From Acidiferrimicrobium sp. IK (GTDB lineage Bacteria; Actinomycetota; Acidimicrobiia; Acidimicrobiales; Palsa-688): 64,000 nucleotides of DNA. Positions within the stretch are counted from its first letter, which is position 1; every line of letters starts with the position of its first letter. The position numbers and the translations under genes were made by a program. The DNA lies in contig NZ_JAIMCB010000009.1 of NCBI RefSeq assembly GCF_025499425.1, forward strand, positions 1-64,000, read 5' to 3'. Shown piece after piece: positions 44,967 through 52,982 of the stretch. Below the pieces are notes generated by a model, which searched no databases, was not told the DNA's origin, and saw only the letters and a program-made list of their open reading frames with translations.

Positions 44967-45613
44967 ACCGTCCGGCTGCCGACCGCGGAACGAACGAACC
45001 CATGACCGACCCCGAACCCCGACTCGCCGCACCGGCGCCTGAGCCGGCGCCCGAACCGACGCGGCAGCGCCGAGGGCACCGAGCCCGGTGGGCGGCGCTA
45101 AGCGTCGGCCTGATCGTGGTGGGGTTGGTGATCGTCCTGGCCGTGCAACCCTCGGCCGCCAACCGGCAGGTGCAAAGCCCGCTGGTCGGCAATCCCGCCC
45201 CGCCGGTGGCCGGCCCGTCGGTCACCCCGTACCCCTTCACCTCCCTCGGTGCCCTCGGCGGGCGGTGGGTGCTGGTCAACTTCTTCGCCACCTGGTGCGT
45301 TCCCTGCCAGGTCGAACAACCCGAACTGGCTCGCTTCGCCGCCGAGCACCGGGCCAGCGGTGACGTGCAGCTGGTGATGGTCGTCTACAGCGACAGCACC
45401 CCCAACGTTCGTGGATTCCTGGCGGCGCGGGGCGGGGACTGGCCGGCGGTGCAGGACCCCGGCGGGCAGATCGCGCTCAGCTATGGGGTGTCGGGCATCC
45501 CCGAGACCTACCTGGTCGACCCGCACGGGATCATCGTGGCCAAGATCGTCGGCGGGTCCACCACCGCCGGCCTGGACCGGCTCCTCGCCGCCGCCCAAGC
45601 GAGAGGACTGTGA
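44963..45613 (+). CDS. TlpA/CcmG-type membrane thioredoxin, copy 2
   Basis: A 216-residue anchor-plus-thioredoxin protein with WCVPC (C112, C115) and GIPETY. From the anchor onward it is nearly collinear with the protein at 9684 (NRQVQSPLVGNPAPPVAGPSVTP versus NQQVQSALIGHRAPPVSGPSVTP), with a longer Pro/Glu-rich N-terminus. The ATG overlaps the CopC-CopD stop. The downstream gene is again a CcmH-like protein, so the pair was duplicated together. Confidence 0.9.
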   Translation: MNRPAADRGTNEPMTDPEPRLAAPAPEPAPEPTRQRRGHRARWAALSVGLIVVGLVIVLAVQPSAANRQVQSPLVGNPAPPVAGPSVTPYPFTSLGALGGRWVLVNFFATWCVPCQVEQPELARFAAEHRASGDVQLVMVVYSDSTPNVRGFLAARGGDWPAVQDPGGQIALSYGVSGIPETYLVDPHGIIVAKIVGGSTTAGLDRLLAAAQARGL

Positions 45614-46263
45614 CCCTGCGAAGGCTGGCCAAGTTCGCTCCCTGGGCCGCGATCGCCCTGGTGATGGCTGTGGCGCTCGTCATCGGAACCCACCGCTCGG
45701 GGCCGCCCCCGTCGATCGCCGAGCGGACCCAGTCGATCGCCCAAGGGATTCGCTGTCCCACCTGCGAAGGGCAAACCGTGGCCAACTCGACCGTGTTCGC
45801 GGCCAAGGCCATCGAGGCCGACATCGGTCGGCGTCTCCGGTCTGGCCAGACCCCGACCCAGATCCGCGCCTACCTGGTCAGCCGGTACGGGACCTCCATC
45901 CTGGAATCCCCACCCACCCACGGCCTCACCGCTCTCCTGTGGATCCTGCCCGCGGTGATCGTCCCCGCCGCCGCCGTCACCCTGATCGTCGGGTTCCGAC
46001 GGGCCCGGCCCGGCCCGGTCCCCCCGCTCAGCGAAGAAGACCGGGCGCTGGTCGCCCAGGCCCTCCGACCACCGTCGTCACCCGAAGACACGGCCGCCGG
46101 GGAGACAGTCCCAGACGATGACACGGGCCCGGACGAGACCACCGAAGGCCCTCCCGCTGCGCAACTCTACGAACAGGACGTCGACGCCGACGACCCGCCC
46201 CCCATCAGCGGGCCAGAAACGACGACAACGGCCGCCGAGGTCACAGCGGAACGCGACTCATGA
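45610..46263 (+). CDS. CcmH/CycL-like protein, copy 2
   Basis: A 217-residue paralogue of the protein at 10232, with two membrane segments and RCPTCEG (C49, C52). The fourth motif position changes from Q to E. The C-terminal tail is acidic (DDDTGPDETTEG) rather than basic. Starts on a GTG overlapping the TlpA stop and ends overlapping the methyltransferase ATG. Confidence 0.83.
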   Translation: MTLRRLAKFAPWAAIALVMAVALVIGTHRSGPPPSIAERTQSIAQGIRCPTCEGQTVANSTVFAAKAIEADIGRRLRSGQTPTQIRAYLVSRYGTSILESPPTHGLTALLWILPAVIVPAAAVTLIVGFRRARPGPVPPLSEEDRALVAQALRPPSSPEDTAAGETVPDDDTGPDETTEGPPAAQLYEQDVDADDPPPISGPETTTTAAEVTAERDS

Positions 46264-47300
46264 ACGACAACTACGGCCAGTGGGCCATGGTCGCCTTCGA
46301 CGTGGCCCTGGTCGGATGGGGCGCCCGTGGCCTGTTCCATCCCCGCAGCCGATCCGACTGGGGGGTCGTCGGGGGGATGTGGGCGTTCCTGGTCGCCCTC
46401 TACGCCGAAATGTACGGGTTCCCCCTCACCGTCTACCTGCTCGAAGGCCCCCTCGGAAAGGAGTTCCCTCAGCTACGCCCGACGTTCGCCGGCGGCCACA
46501 TCTGGAACGACCTGATCGGCTGGAAGGGTACCCCGCAGCTGTCCCCGTTCCACCTGGCCAGCTACCTGTTCATCCTCGGCGGATTCTGGTTGACCGGCGC
46601 CGGATGGGCGGCGCTGTGGCGGGCATCCCGGGCCGACACGCTGGCCACCGACGGCGCCTACGCCCGGCTCCGCCACCCCCAATACGTCGGGTTCACGCTG
46701 ATCATGGCCGGGTTCTTGCTGCAATGGCCGACCATCCCCACCATGGCCATGTTCCCGGCCCTTCTCCTCGCTTACCGCCGCCTCGCCCGGCGCGAGGAAC
46801 ACGAACAGGCCGCCCGGTTCGGGCCGGCATGGGACGCCTACGCCGCGGCCGTGCCCCGATGGTGGCCCAAGCTGCGTCCTGTGCCGATACCGGTCGCGGT
46901 CATGGTCGGCTGGGCTCGGATGTCCCGACGGCGACGACCGGACAATCGCACCGATACGGGTGGGTCGGGTACCTCCGATAGACAACGAAGCCTCACCGGC
47001 CCGTCAGCTCGTCGCCGCCAAGACGATCCCGGCGACGACGGCCCCCACAGCACCGACCGCGGCGACCGGACCGGCCAGGACCGACACGCGCAGCTCTTCT
47101 CGCAGACGCAGCAGCGCCTGGCGGACCACGGTGTAGGCGCCCAACGCGGCCAAGAACAGCCCGCCGCGGCTGGGCCCGACCTCGACCACCGCCGCCAAGG
47201 CCCCAGCCCCGACGGTGGCGGCGAGAGCGGACTCCAACAACTGGGTGGGAACCCGCCGGAACCCCAGGCGGCGGTCCGAGGACCACAGCGCCCAGCGTGA
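46260..47300 (+). CDS. Isoprenylcysteine methyltransferase-like membrane protein with long tail
   Basis: The first 210-220 residues form a four- to five-helix protein with the ICMT/PEMT-type motif RHPQYVGFTLIMAGFLLQWPT and the C-terminal RREEHEQAARFGPAWDAYAAAVPRWWP (part), which binds S-adenosylmethionine and a lipid substrate in the family. The frame continues about 120 residues beyond, rich in R, D, G and Q, and lies antisense to the 3' end of the Lgt-like gene. Either the tail is real and the two genes overlap by 297 bases, or a stop was lost. Confidence 0.72.
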   Translation: MNDNYGQWAMVAFDVALVGWGARGLFHPRSRSDWGVVGGMWAFLVALYAEMYGFPLTVYLLEGPLGKEFPQLRPTFAGGHIWNDLIGWKGTPQLSPFHLASYLFILGGFWLTGAGWAALWRASRADTLATDGAYARLRHPQYVGFTLIMAGFLLQWPTIPTMAMFPALLLAYRRLARREEHEQAARFGPAWDAYAAAVPRWWPKLRPVPIPVAVMVGWARMSRRRRPDNRTDTGGSGTSDRQRSLTGPSARRRQDDPGDDGPHSTDRGDRTGQDRHAQLFSQTQQRLADHGVGAQRGQEQPAAAGPDLDHRRQGPSPDGGGESGLQQLGGNPPEPQAAVRGPQRPA

Positions 47301-48329
47301 CGCGCTGGGCCGCCCCACGCAGCACCCGGCGAACAGACAGCCGATCCGGCCCACGGCGAGGCCGAACATCAATCCGGGCGCGGTGACGTCGAGGAACACC
47401 CCGGCATCGGTGCCGGTGACGGCGAGCAGCGTCACCGCCACCGCAGTGACCCCGGTGACGAGCCCCTGGATGCACCATCCCTCCCGGCGGCAGTCGCGGC
47501 GATGCAGCACCATGAACCAGGCCTTGGCTCCGACGATCCCGCCGGCGACGGCCGGCACCGACACGGCCAGGACCCGATGCAGGTGGACGTGAACCGCGGA
47601 GATCACCAACAGTTGGCTCACGAGGGCAACGGCGACACCGACCAGGGCGAGGATCCCCCAGGCTCCCGTCACCAGCAGCCCCGGCGCCCGGACCAAGGGA
47701 GCCAAGCAGGTCTGAACGGGGGCCTCTGGCGCGGCCACCAGCCGCCAACGCCGCCACGACCAGGCCGCCCGATGAACTCGGACACCGTTCACTCCCCCCG
47801 ACAATGATCGAGTCGCGCTCCCGGGCCGGGCGAGCAGCTCGGCGGTGACAGCCCACTCACCGGTGTTGACATCGGATACCCGGGCGGTGACCGCCACCGG
47901 GCCACTGCCGGGCGTGACCGTCTCCACGATCTCGTCGTGAACGAAACGGTCCCGGCTCTCCGGCGGGCCGGTCACCTCCAAGCGGTGCCCGATGAAGCGA
48001 ACGGTGACCGACTTGGTATCAGGAGGCGGAGTAAACCAGTAGGTGACGCCCAGCACCTCCGGCGCCATGCGCTCCAACAAGACGTCGAGCCATCCGAGCT
48101 GACCAGGGCTGCCGGTTCCGACTGCGGATTCGCTGGATGGAGCTGCAGGGCGCAGCCGCGGTACATACGGTGTGCGAAGCTGCTCTGTCACCGGCAGTGT
48201 CAGGGGCAGTGGCGACACCGGGGTGCGTTGCTTGGGTGCGGTGTAGCGCCCGGTCGGCTCCGCCCCCGGCCCCGCCCGGGCAGTCCCTGAACGTGGCGGA
48301 GCCCGTTTCGAGCCACGTCGTGAGCTCAC
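47004..48329 (-). CDS. Lgt-like membrane protein with extra N-terminal domain, copy 2
   Basis: About 441 residues and clearly paralogous to the protein at 21728: an N-terminal soluble domain with LLERMAPEVLGVTYWFTPPP and TVRFIGHRLEVTG, then about seven helices with GRIGCLFAGCCVGRPSASR and RRVPTQLLESALAA. The GTG at 48329 follows GGAGGGAGAG. Both copies lie beside copper genes; I cannot name the substrate. The 3' end is antisense to the methyltransferase-like gene. Confidence 0.68.
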   Translation of the reverse strand: MSSRRGSKRAPPRSGTARAGPGAEPTGRYTAPKQRTPVSPLPLTLPVTEQLRTPYVPRLRPAAPSSESAVGTGSPGQLGWLDVLLERMAPEVLGVTYWFTPPPDTKSVTVRFIGHRLEVTGPPESRDRFVHDEIVETVTPGSGPVAVTARVSDVNTGEWAVTAELLARPGSATRSLSGGVNGVRVHRAAWSWRRWRLVAAPEAPVQTCLAPLVRAPGLLVTGAWGILALVGVAVALVSQLLVISAVHVHLHRVLAVSVPAVAGGIVGAKAWFMVLHRRDCRREGWCIQGLVTGVTAVAVTLLAVTGTDAGVFLDVTAPGLMFGLAVGRIGCLFAGCCVGRPSASRWALWSSDRRLGFRRVPTQLLESALAATVGAGALAAVVEVGPSRGGLFLAALGAYTVVRQALLRLREELRVSVLAGPVAAVGAVGAVVAGIVLAATS

Positions 48330-48465
48330 AACCGTCTCTCCCTCCTCGGCCGATGACGACGCCGTCGCCCCCCAGAGTCCGGTGCTCGCTCGACATGTGT
48401 GTTTTGGCACGTCGCTGGGACCCGTCTGGATCGTCTACGACGGCAGGCTGTCGGACTCGGAAAGC

Positions 48466-49194
48466 TCATACCGGCGGCCAGCCGAACCGGGCGAACGCAT
48501 GCTGAAGCGGTATGAACAGTCGACGCCACTCACCGGTGACGAACAGGACCCCGACGGCGACTAGAAGGGCCCCGCTGACGACCTCGATGCGTCGGCCGTG
48601 ACGGCGCAACCAGGCGAGGGACCGCCGGGCCCGGCCGAACCACAAGGCCAAGGCCACGAAGGGAACGCCGAGGCCGAGCGAGTAGCACACCAGCAGCAGC
48701 GCACCCCAGGCCGCGGTCTGGGTGGCCGCAGCCGCGGCCAGGACGGTGGCGAGCACCGGCCCCACACAAGGGGTCCAGCCGAACGCGAACGCCATCCCCA
48801 ACACCACCGCGCCTCCCGGTCCCGACGGCAGCCGGGCCAGGTCCATACGGCGCTCCTGGGCCAGGAACGGGATACGTAACACGCCCATGGTGGTGAGGCC
48901 CATGGCGACGATCAAGATCCCCGAGACGGTGATGAGCAGCGGCACCCGGCGCAGCAGCACCGCGCCGACCAGGGCGAACGACACCCCGAGCGCCGCGAAG
49001 ACCAATGTGAACCCGGCGACGAAGCCGAGCGCGGCGCGAAGGGTTACTCTCCGGGCTTGGCGCTGATCCAGACCCGAGACCGGGATCGCTGACACATACG
49101 ACAAGTAGCCGGGGATGAGCGGGAGGCAGCACGGAGAGGTGAACGAGATGATCCCGGCGAGCGCCGCCAGCAACGGGAGCAGCACAGTACCCAT
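48466..49194 (-). CDS. ccdA: CcdA-like thiol-electron transporter, copy 3
   Basis: A six-helix CcdA with redox cysteines in FTSPCCLPLIPGYLSYV and FGWTPCVGPVLATVL. Very similar to the protein at 28982, including the end GEWRRLFIPLQHAFARFGWPPV. The ATG at 49194 has no ribosome binding site, and an operator-like palindrome sits immediately upstream, so the mRNA may be leaderless or nearly so. No TlpA partner is adjacent. Confidence 0.9.
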   Translation of the reverse strand: MGTVLLPLLAALAGIISFTSPCCLPLIPGYLSYVSAIPVSGLDQRQARRVTLRAALGFVAGFTLVFAALGVSFALVGAVLLRRVPLLITVSGILIVAMGLTTMGVLRIPFLAQERRMDLARLPSGPGGAVVLGMAFAFGWTPCVGPVLATVLAAAAATQTAAWGALLLVCYSLGLGVPFVALALWFGRARRSLAWLRRHGRRIEVVSGALLVAVGVLFVTGEWRRLFIPLQHAFARFGWPPV

Positions 49195-49195
49195 C

Positions 49196-49212
49196 AACTA
49201 ATCAGCTTAGTA
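49196..49212. promoter_or_regulatory. Candidate BlaI/CopY box at the start of ccdA copy 3
   Basis: AACTA-N7-TAGTA, one mismatch from the consensus, beginning 2 bases upstream of the ccdA ATG. A bound repressor would block the transcription start directly. Confidence 0.6.
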
Positions 49213-49309
49213 TGTCGGATCTTTCAGGACCAGCACCTGGCGCCGGTTGCAGTGAGATGCTGTCGGGGCGGCCCCGGTACGCCAAGGTCGACCGGCGGTT
49301 TCGGTCGCG

Positions 49310-50298
49310 TCAGACCTTCCCGGAAGCTACGGCTTGGGCCACGTAGTCGCCGGTTGTTCTCGTTGCAGCTCGGTCAGCGGGCGCTTCGAGACCGAGCGGG
49401 CGGGGCCAGAGCACGAGAGCGAAGAGCATCAAGGGTGGGGCGGTGCCGAGATCGGTCCCGCTTCCGCTCAGCATCCCGCCCAAGTTCTGGCCCACCACCC
49501 AGAAAACCAGGTTGAGGGCGATGGCGGCTCCGAGGGCTACCCGGGGCAGGATCTCGGCCACGACCAAGAGCGCGATCAGCGCGCACACCAGGCTCAGCGC
49601 GGCCAACAGCCAAAGCTCGTGGCCGTAGCTCAGCCAGCCCAGCACGGCTCTGTCCATGCCGGCGATGAGGGACGGTTCCTCTCTGGCCGCCATGAACAGT
49701 GTGCTGTCGAGAGCGCCGGGCCCCCCTGGGAGCGCAGCTGGACGACTGCGGCGCTGAGCCACAGCAGCGCCCACACCCCCTTGGCTCCTGCCCGGCCCAG
49801 AGGGCCGGCGGCCGCGACACTCCCCGCTTCGGCTCGGGCGGTGGGCCAGAGCAGCACGGCGAGGACGGCGTAGAGCAGCGCCGCGCCGGGGAACCCGGTG
49901 AGGATCGATGCGGACCCGGCCGACAGCCCTTCGAATCCCTCCCCCAGCACCCAGATACAAAGAGCCCAGAGCGCGCTCACCGCCAGCACCATCCGGCTGG
50001 CTCTGCCGGCCACGAGGGCGATGCCGATCAACAGCTCCACGACACCGAGCCCCCACCACAACCCCGGATGGGCGACGAGCAGGCGACCCACCTGGAGAAT
50101 GGCCCGGGCCACCGGTACCGGGGTACCCATGGCCGTCATGGCGAACGAGTAAGCCTCCTGGCCACGGTTAGCGAGTCCCGGTTGGAACTTCAACAGCCCA
50201 TCAATGATCCAGAACACCCCGAGGGTCCGGCGGATCCCGGTCTTGGTGCCGAGCGCCCAAAGCCGCCATGCCACTCGGACTCGGCCCCTCGTCATCAC
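49310..50298 (-). pseudogene. DoxX-like integral membrane protein, frameshifted
   Basis: The first frame (50298 to about 49730) gives GVFWIIDGLLKFQPGLA, AHPGLWWGLGVVELLIGIALV and GEGFEGLSAGSASILTGFPGAALLYAVLAVLLWP (part), a DoxX-like membrane pattern. The second frame continues with ALDSTLFMAAREEPSLIAGM and three more hydrophobic segments to 49310. The change occurs at a run of six C (49721-49726, plus strand), consistent with a one-base indel. Read together they make one protein of about 325 residues. The family role is unclear. Confidence 0.62.
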
Positions 50299-50543
50299 GG
50301 CGTCCCGCGGTCACCGCTGAAGGTGCATCCGACCGCGGAGGCCGAGAGGAGGAAACGAGCGACGTCGTCGCCGAGGCCGCTCACTCGGGGATGAGGGCCG
50401 ATCGTCCCGGGACGATCGAGTCGGGCGGTCGCTTGATGGGACGGCCAGGTCACCTTCGCTCGACCCAACAAATGGGGCCCGGCGTAGAAGGGTCCACCGA
50501 AATCGAAAGCATCGCCCCTTCCTTCACCATGGTCGGCGGCCAC
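50295..50543 (-). CDS. Possible small protein upstream of the DoxX-like gene
   Basis: An 82-residue frame from a GTG at 50543 to a TGA overlapping the DoxX-like start. The C-terminal half (RVSGLGDDVARFLLSASAVGCTFSGDRG) looks protein-like, but no family is recognised. Its start lies 17 bases downstream of the strongest BlaI/CopY-type palindrome, which supports transcription from there. No ribosome binding site is visible. Confidence 0.38.
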   Translation of the reverse strand: MAADHGEGRGDAFDFGGPFYAGPHLLGRAKVTWPSHQATARLDRPGTIGPHPRVSGLGDDVARFLLSASAVGCTFSGDRGTP

Positions 50544-50559
50544 TCGTTACGACCGCTGA

Positions 50560-50582
50560 TACTACTATGCTAGCTAGTAGTA
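50560..50582. promoter_or_regulatory. Perfect extended BlaI/CopY-type operator
   Basis: TACTACTA-N7-TAGTAGTA, eight-base arms around a spacer that is itself a palindrome (TGCTAGC less one base). It is nested in a wider inverted repeat, CACTCGTTA at 50541 and TAACGAGTG at 50583. It lies between the DoxX-like transcript and the 3' end of the M56 gene, in a 414-base gap with no other gene except the small ORF above. Confidence 0.75.
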
Positions 50583-50712
50583 TAACGAGTGAAGTCCCGC
50601 CGGCTCGCACGCACCTCCCCCATCCGATGTAGGCGAGACATCGCCTGGAGCGTCCGGTGTGTCAGAGGAGTGAGCCGCGCTCGGATCCCTACCTGAGCGT
50701 GCACGGGACGTG

Positions 50713-51690
50713 TCAGGCGGAGCTGACCGGAGGCGTTATCCCCGGATGAACGGGGCAGAGGTTCATGTGCATGGCGTGCAACGCCGGCGCGGCGGCCACC
50801 GAGACCGGCAGCGCCACGATGCCCACTACGGCGAGGACCCCGGCTAGCAGCGCCGCCCGGTGGAGGGGGGCGGCCGGGGCCACCAGACGGCGCACCCTCG
50901 TCAGCGCGGCGGAGCCGCTGGCGCCGAGCGCAGCCTGCGGGGCGTGCATCCCGGCCAGCGCCACGACGGCGGTGGCAATCGTGGCCCGATGGTGCGCGCC
51001 TGCGGCGACATCGTCGGCCACCATCTCGACCAGGGCCGCCACCTGTTCCTTGGCCGCTTGGAACAGCGGGATCCCCGGGAAGGCTCGGGCCAGCCCAGAG
51101 GCGACACCGACGAGGTGATGATGGCGTCCTCGCAGGTGGGCGCGCTCATGAGCGAGAACCGCCGCCAGCTCGGCGTCGCTTAGCGCGGCGAGCGCCGCGG
51201 TGGTCAGCACGACCTGGCGGTGACGGCCGGGCACGCAGTACGCGGCGGCGGTGTCGCAGTCGACGATCAGCGCGTCGATGTCATGGCGGGGACGGCCGGC
51301 GAGGACGACGGCGCGGCGATGCGCCCGCCGCGCCCAGGTCGCCCGCGCCCACGATCCGCTCAACGCCACCGCGGTGCGGGCGGTGACGAACAACGCGAAC
51401 GCGGTCCCGGTGGCGCCAAGGATGATCCCGCCGGGGGTGGCGTACGCGGCCCGGATGGCCATGGCACAAGCCTGCAACCATTGGCTCAGCCCGGAGCTGA
51501 CCGGCACGGTCGGTACCGCCAGGGCCACGCCGGCCAGACCCAACGCCAGCACCACCGACGCCGCGGACGCCAACCACACCGCGATCGCCAAGCGAGGCGC
51601 CCGTTGCGGCCACGACGCTCGGGCCAGCAACCATGGGGCAACGAACGCGCCGGCCAGGGCGTAGGCGACGAGGACCGCGGCGACCCTCAC
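50713..51690 (-). CDS. M56 (BlaR1-type) membrane zinc protease, copy 2
   Basis: A 325-residue membrane protease with HERAH (181-185, in VLAHERAHLRGRHH) and the downstream acidic ligand region EMVADDVAAGA. Membrane helices flank the domain; no extracellular sensor domain is present, only a short tail (MHMNLCPVHPG) with possible metal ligands that is also suggested by LCPL at the end of copy 1. The GTG overlaps the BlaI stop. Confidence 0.86.
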   Translation of the reverse strand: MRVAAVLVAYALAGAFVAPWLLARASWPQRAPRLAIAVWLASAASVVLALGLAGVALAVPTVPVSSGLSQWLQACAMAIRAAYATPGGIILGATGTAFALFVTARTAVALSGSWARATWARRAHRRAVVLAGRPRHDIDALIVDCDTAAAYCVPGRHRQVVLTTAALAALSDAELAAVLAHERAHLRGRHHHLVGVASGLARAFPGIPLFQAAKEQVAALVEMVADDVAAGAHHRATIATAVVALAGMHAPQAALGASGSAALTRVRRLVAPAAPLHRAALLAGVLAVVGIVALPVSVAAAPALHAMHMNLCPVHPGITPPVSSA

Positions 51691-52070
51691 GGCTCGGGGC
51701 GATCGTCGGGGCCTGCATCGAGCTCAGCCAAAGCGTCGCGCAGAGCCGCCGCCTCCTCGGCGGGCATCTCCGTCACGAAATGCAGCAACGCGGCGGTGTG
51801 ATCCGTGCTCGTCGCCAGCGCCTCGCGCATCAGTCCGGCTGCGTACTGCTCACGGGTGCACACCGGCCGGTAGGCGTAGGCACGGCCCTGGCGCTGCCGG
51901 GTCAGCCACTCCTTGCGGTACAAGATGTCGGTCACTGTCAGTACGGTGGTGTAGGCGATAGCCCGGCCCTGTTGGAGGTCGTCGACCAGCTGGCGTACCG
52001 TTACAGGCTCCGGGGCCGCCCATAGGCGTTCCATGATCTGCGCTTCGAGGTCACCGAAGCCTCGCAGCAT
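51687..52070 (-). CDS. BlaI/MecI/CopY-family repressor, copy 2
   Basis: A 127-residue winged-helix repressor (FGDLEAQIMERLWAAPEPVTVRQLVDDL, IAYTTVLTVTDILYRKEWLTRQRQGRAYAYRP, both in part) with an acidic C-terminus. Start at the ATG 52070 after GAGGAAGGG. The partner M56 gene follows with an overlap. No TACTA-N7-TAGTA box lies directly in front of this gene, so it may be transcribed from elsewhere or controlled differently. Confidence 0.88.
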   Translation of the reverse strand: MLRGFGDLEAQIMERLWAAPEPVTVRQLVDDLQQGRAIAYTTVLTVTDILYRKEWLTRQRQGRAYAYRPVCTREQYAAGLMREALATSTDHTAALLHFVTEMPAEEAAALRDALAELDAGPDDRPEP

Positions 52071-52192
52071 GCCCTTCCTCGAACCTGACGTTGTCCTGGC
52101 CATCCGACCTCGCACGTTACCGCCCGCGCCCAACACGGCCATACCAGCCGCGCCCGCCAGCAGCCGGCGATCGAGGGCAGCGACGGGCTGGG

Positions 52193-52930
52193 TCACCTGA
52201 CGATCAGCTTTCCCCACATTCCCTGCTGGGCGTGGCCCGGGACCGGGCAAAGGTAGTAGTAGGTCCCGGCTGGGGGCGCCCGGAACGTGGTGGTCGCGCT
52301 GTACCACGAGGTGCCGTGCGGGGCGGGGACGGGCATGATGAACGCGCCCGCCGCGGCGACCTGTCCGGCCATCATTGCCATGCGCGGGAACGGCGGTGCC
52401 GCGGTCGTGACCTCGAAGCCGTGCGGGTGACCGGCGTCACCGTCAGCGAAGCGCACGGTGATCGTGGCACCCGCGGGGACGACGACGGTCGGGTTCACCA
52501 CCCCGTCAACCTGCCAGAACATGCCGGGCCGGTTCCCTGGTGCGCCCAGGGCGACCAGGGTGACATCGCTCGACTGGTAGGTGACCGTCCGGCCACTCAC
52601 CGTCGCCTGACGGGCGGCGACGGCCGCCAACGCCTCCATCCGAGCCGCTGGAACCAACACCGCTGCGCCCCGACCGGCACCTGGCATGCCGCCCATCATC
52701 GCGGCCCCGCCCATCATGTTTCCGGTGCCCATCATGGCGCCCGAGCTGTAGCCGGCCTTCGTCGCGGGCGCCGCAGCCGCGCTCGACCCGGTCCCGGCCG
52801 TTGCCACTGCGGTACCGAGGGCTCCCCCGGCCGCTCCCACCGCCAAGGCAACACCCAGCATCACCGACCTGGACCTTAACAACCTCCTACCGCCTCCTCC
52901 TGAGCGAGGCGAACCGCGAAGTTCGGTCAT
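52193..52930 (-). CDS. Sulfocyanin/rusticyanin-like type 1 copper protein with Met-rich segment
   Basis: A 245-residue exported cupredoxin. A membrane anchor or signal (about 22-45) is followed by a Met/Gly-rich segment (65-83, with GAMMGTGNMMGGAAMMGG) and a cupredoxin domain in which H168/H170 in GHPHGFEV and the C-terminal set C228, H233, M238 (CPVPGHAQQGM) give the usual His-Cys-His-Met blue copper site. Sulfocyanins and rusticyanins serve as electron carriers in acidophile respiration; a copper-storage or delivery role is also possible given the Met-rich part. Start at 52930 after CGAGGGG. Confidence 0.85.
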   Translation of the reverse strand: MTELRGSPRSGGGGRRLLRSRSVMLGVALAVGAAGGALGTAVATAGTGSSAAAAPATKAGYSSGAMMGTGNMMGGAAMMGGMPGAGRGAAVLVPAARMEALAAVAARQATVSGRTVTYQSSDVTLVALGAPGNRPGMFWQVDGVVNPTVVVPAGATITVRFADGDAGHPHGFEVTTAAPPFPRMAMMAGQVAAAGAFIMPVPAPHGTSWYSATTTFRAPPAGTYYYLCPVPGHAQQGMWGKLIVR

Positions 52931-52982
52931 GCACCCCTCGCCGTCACCGGCGGCCCGGGAATGAACTGAAGTCCCGGGAACA

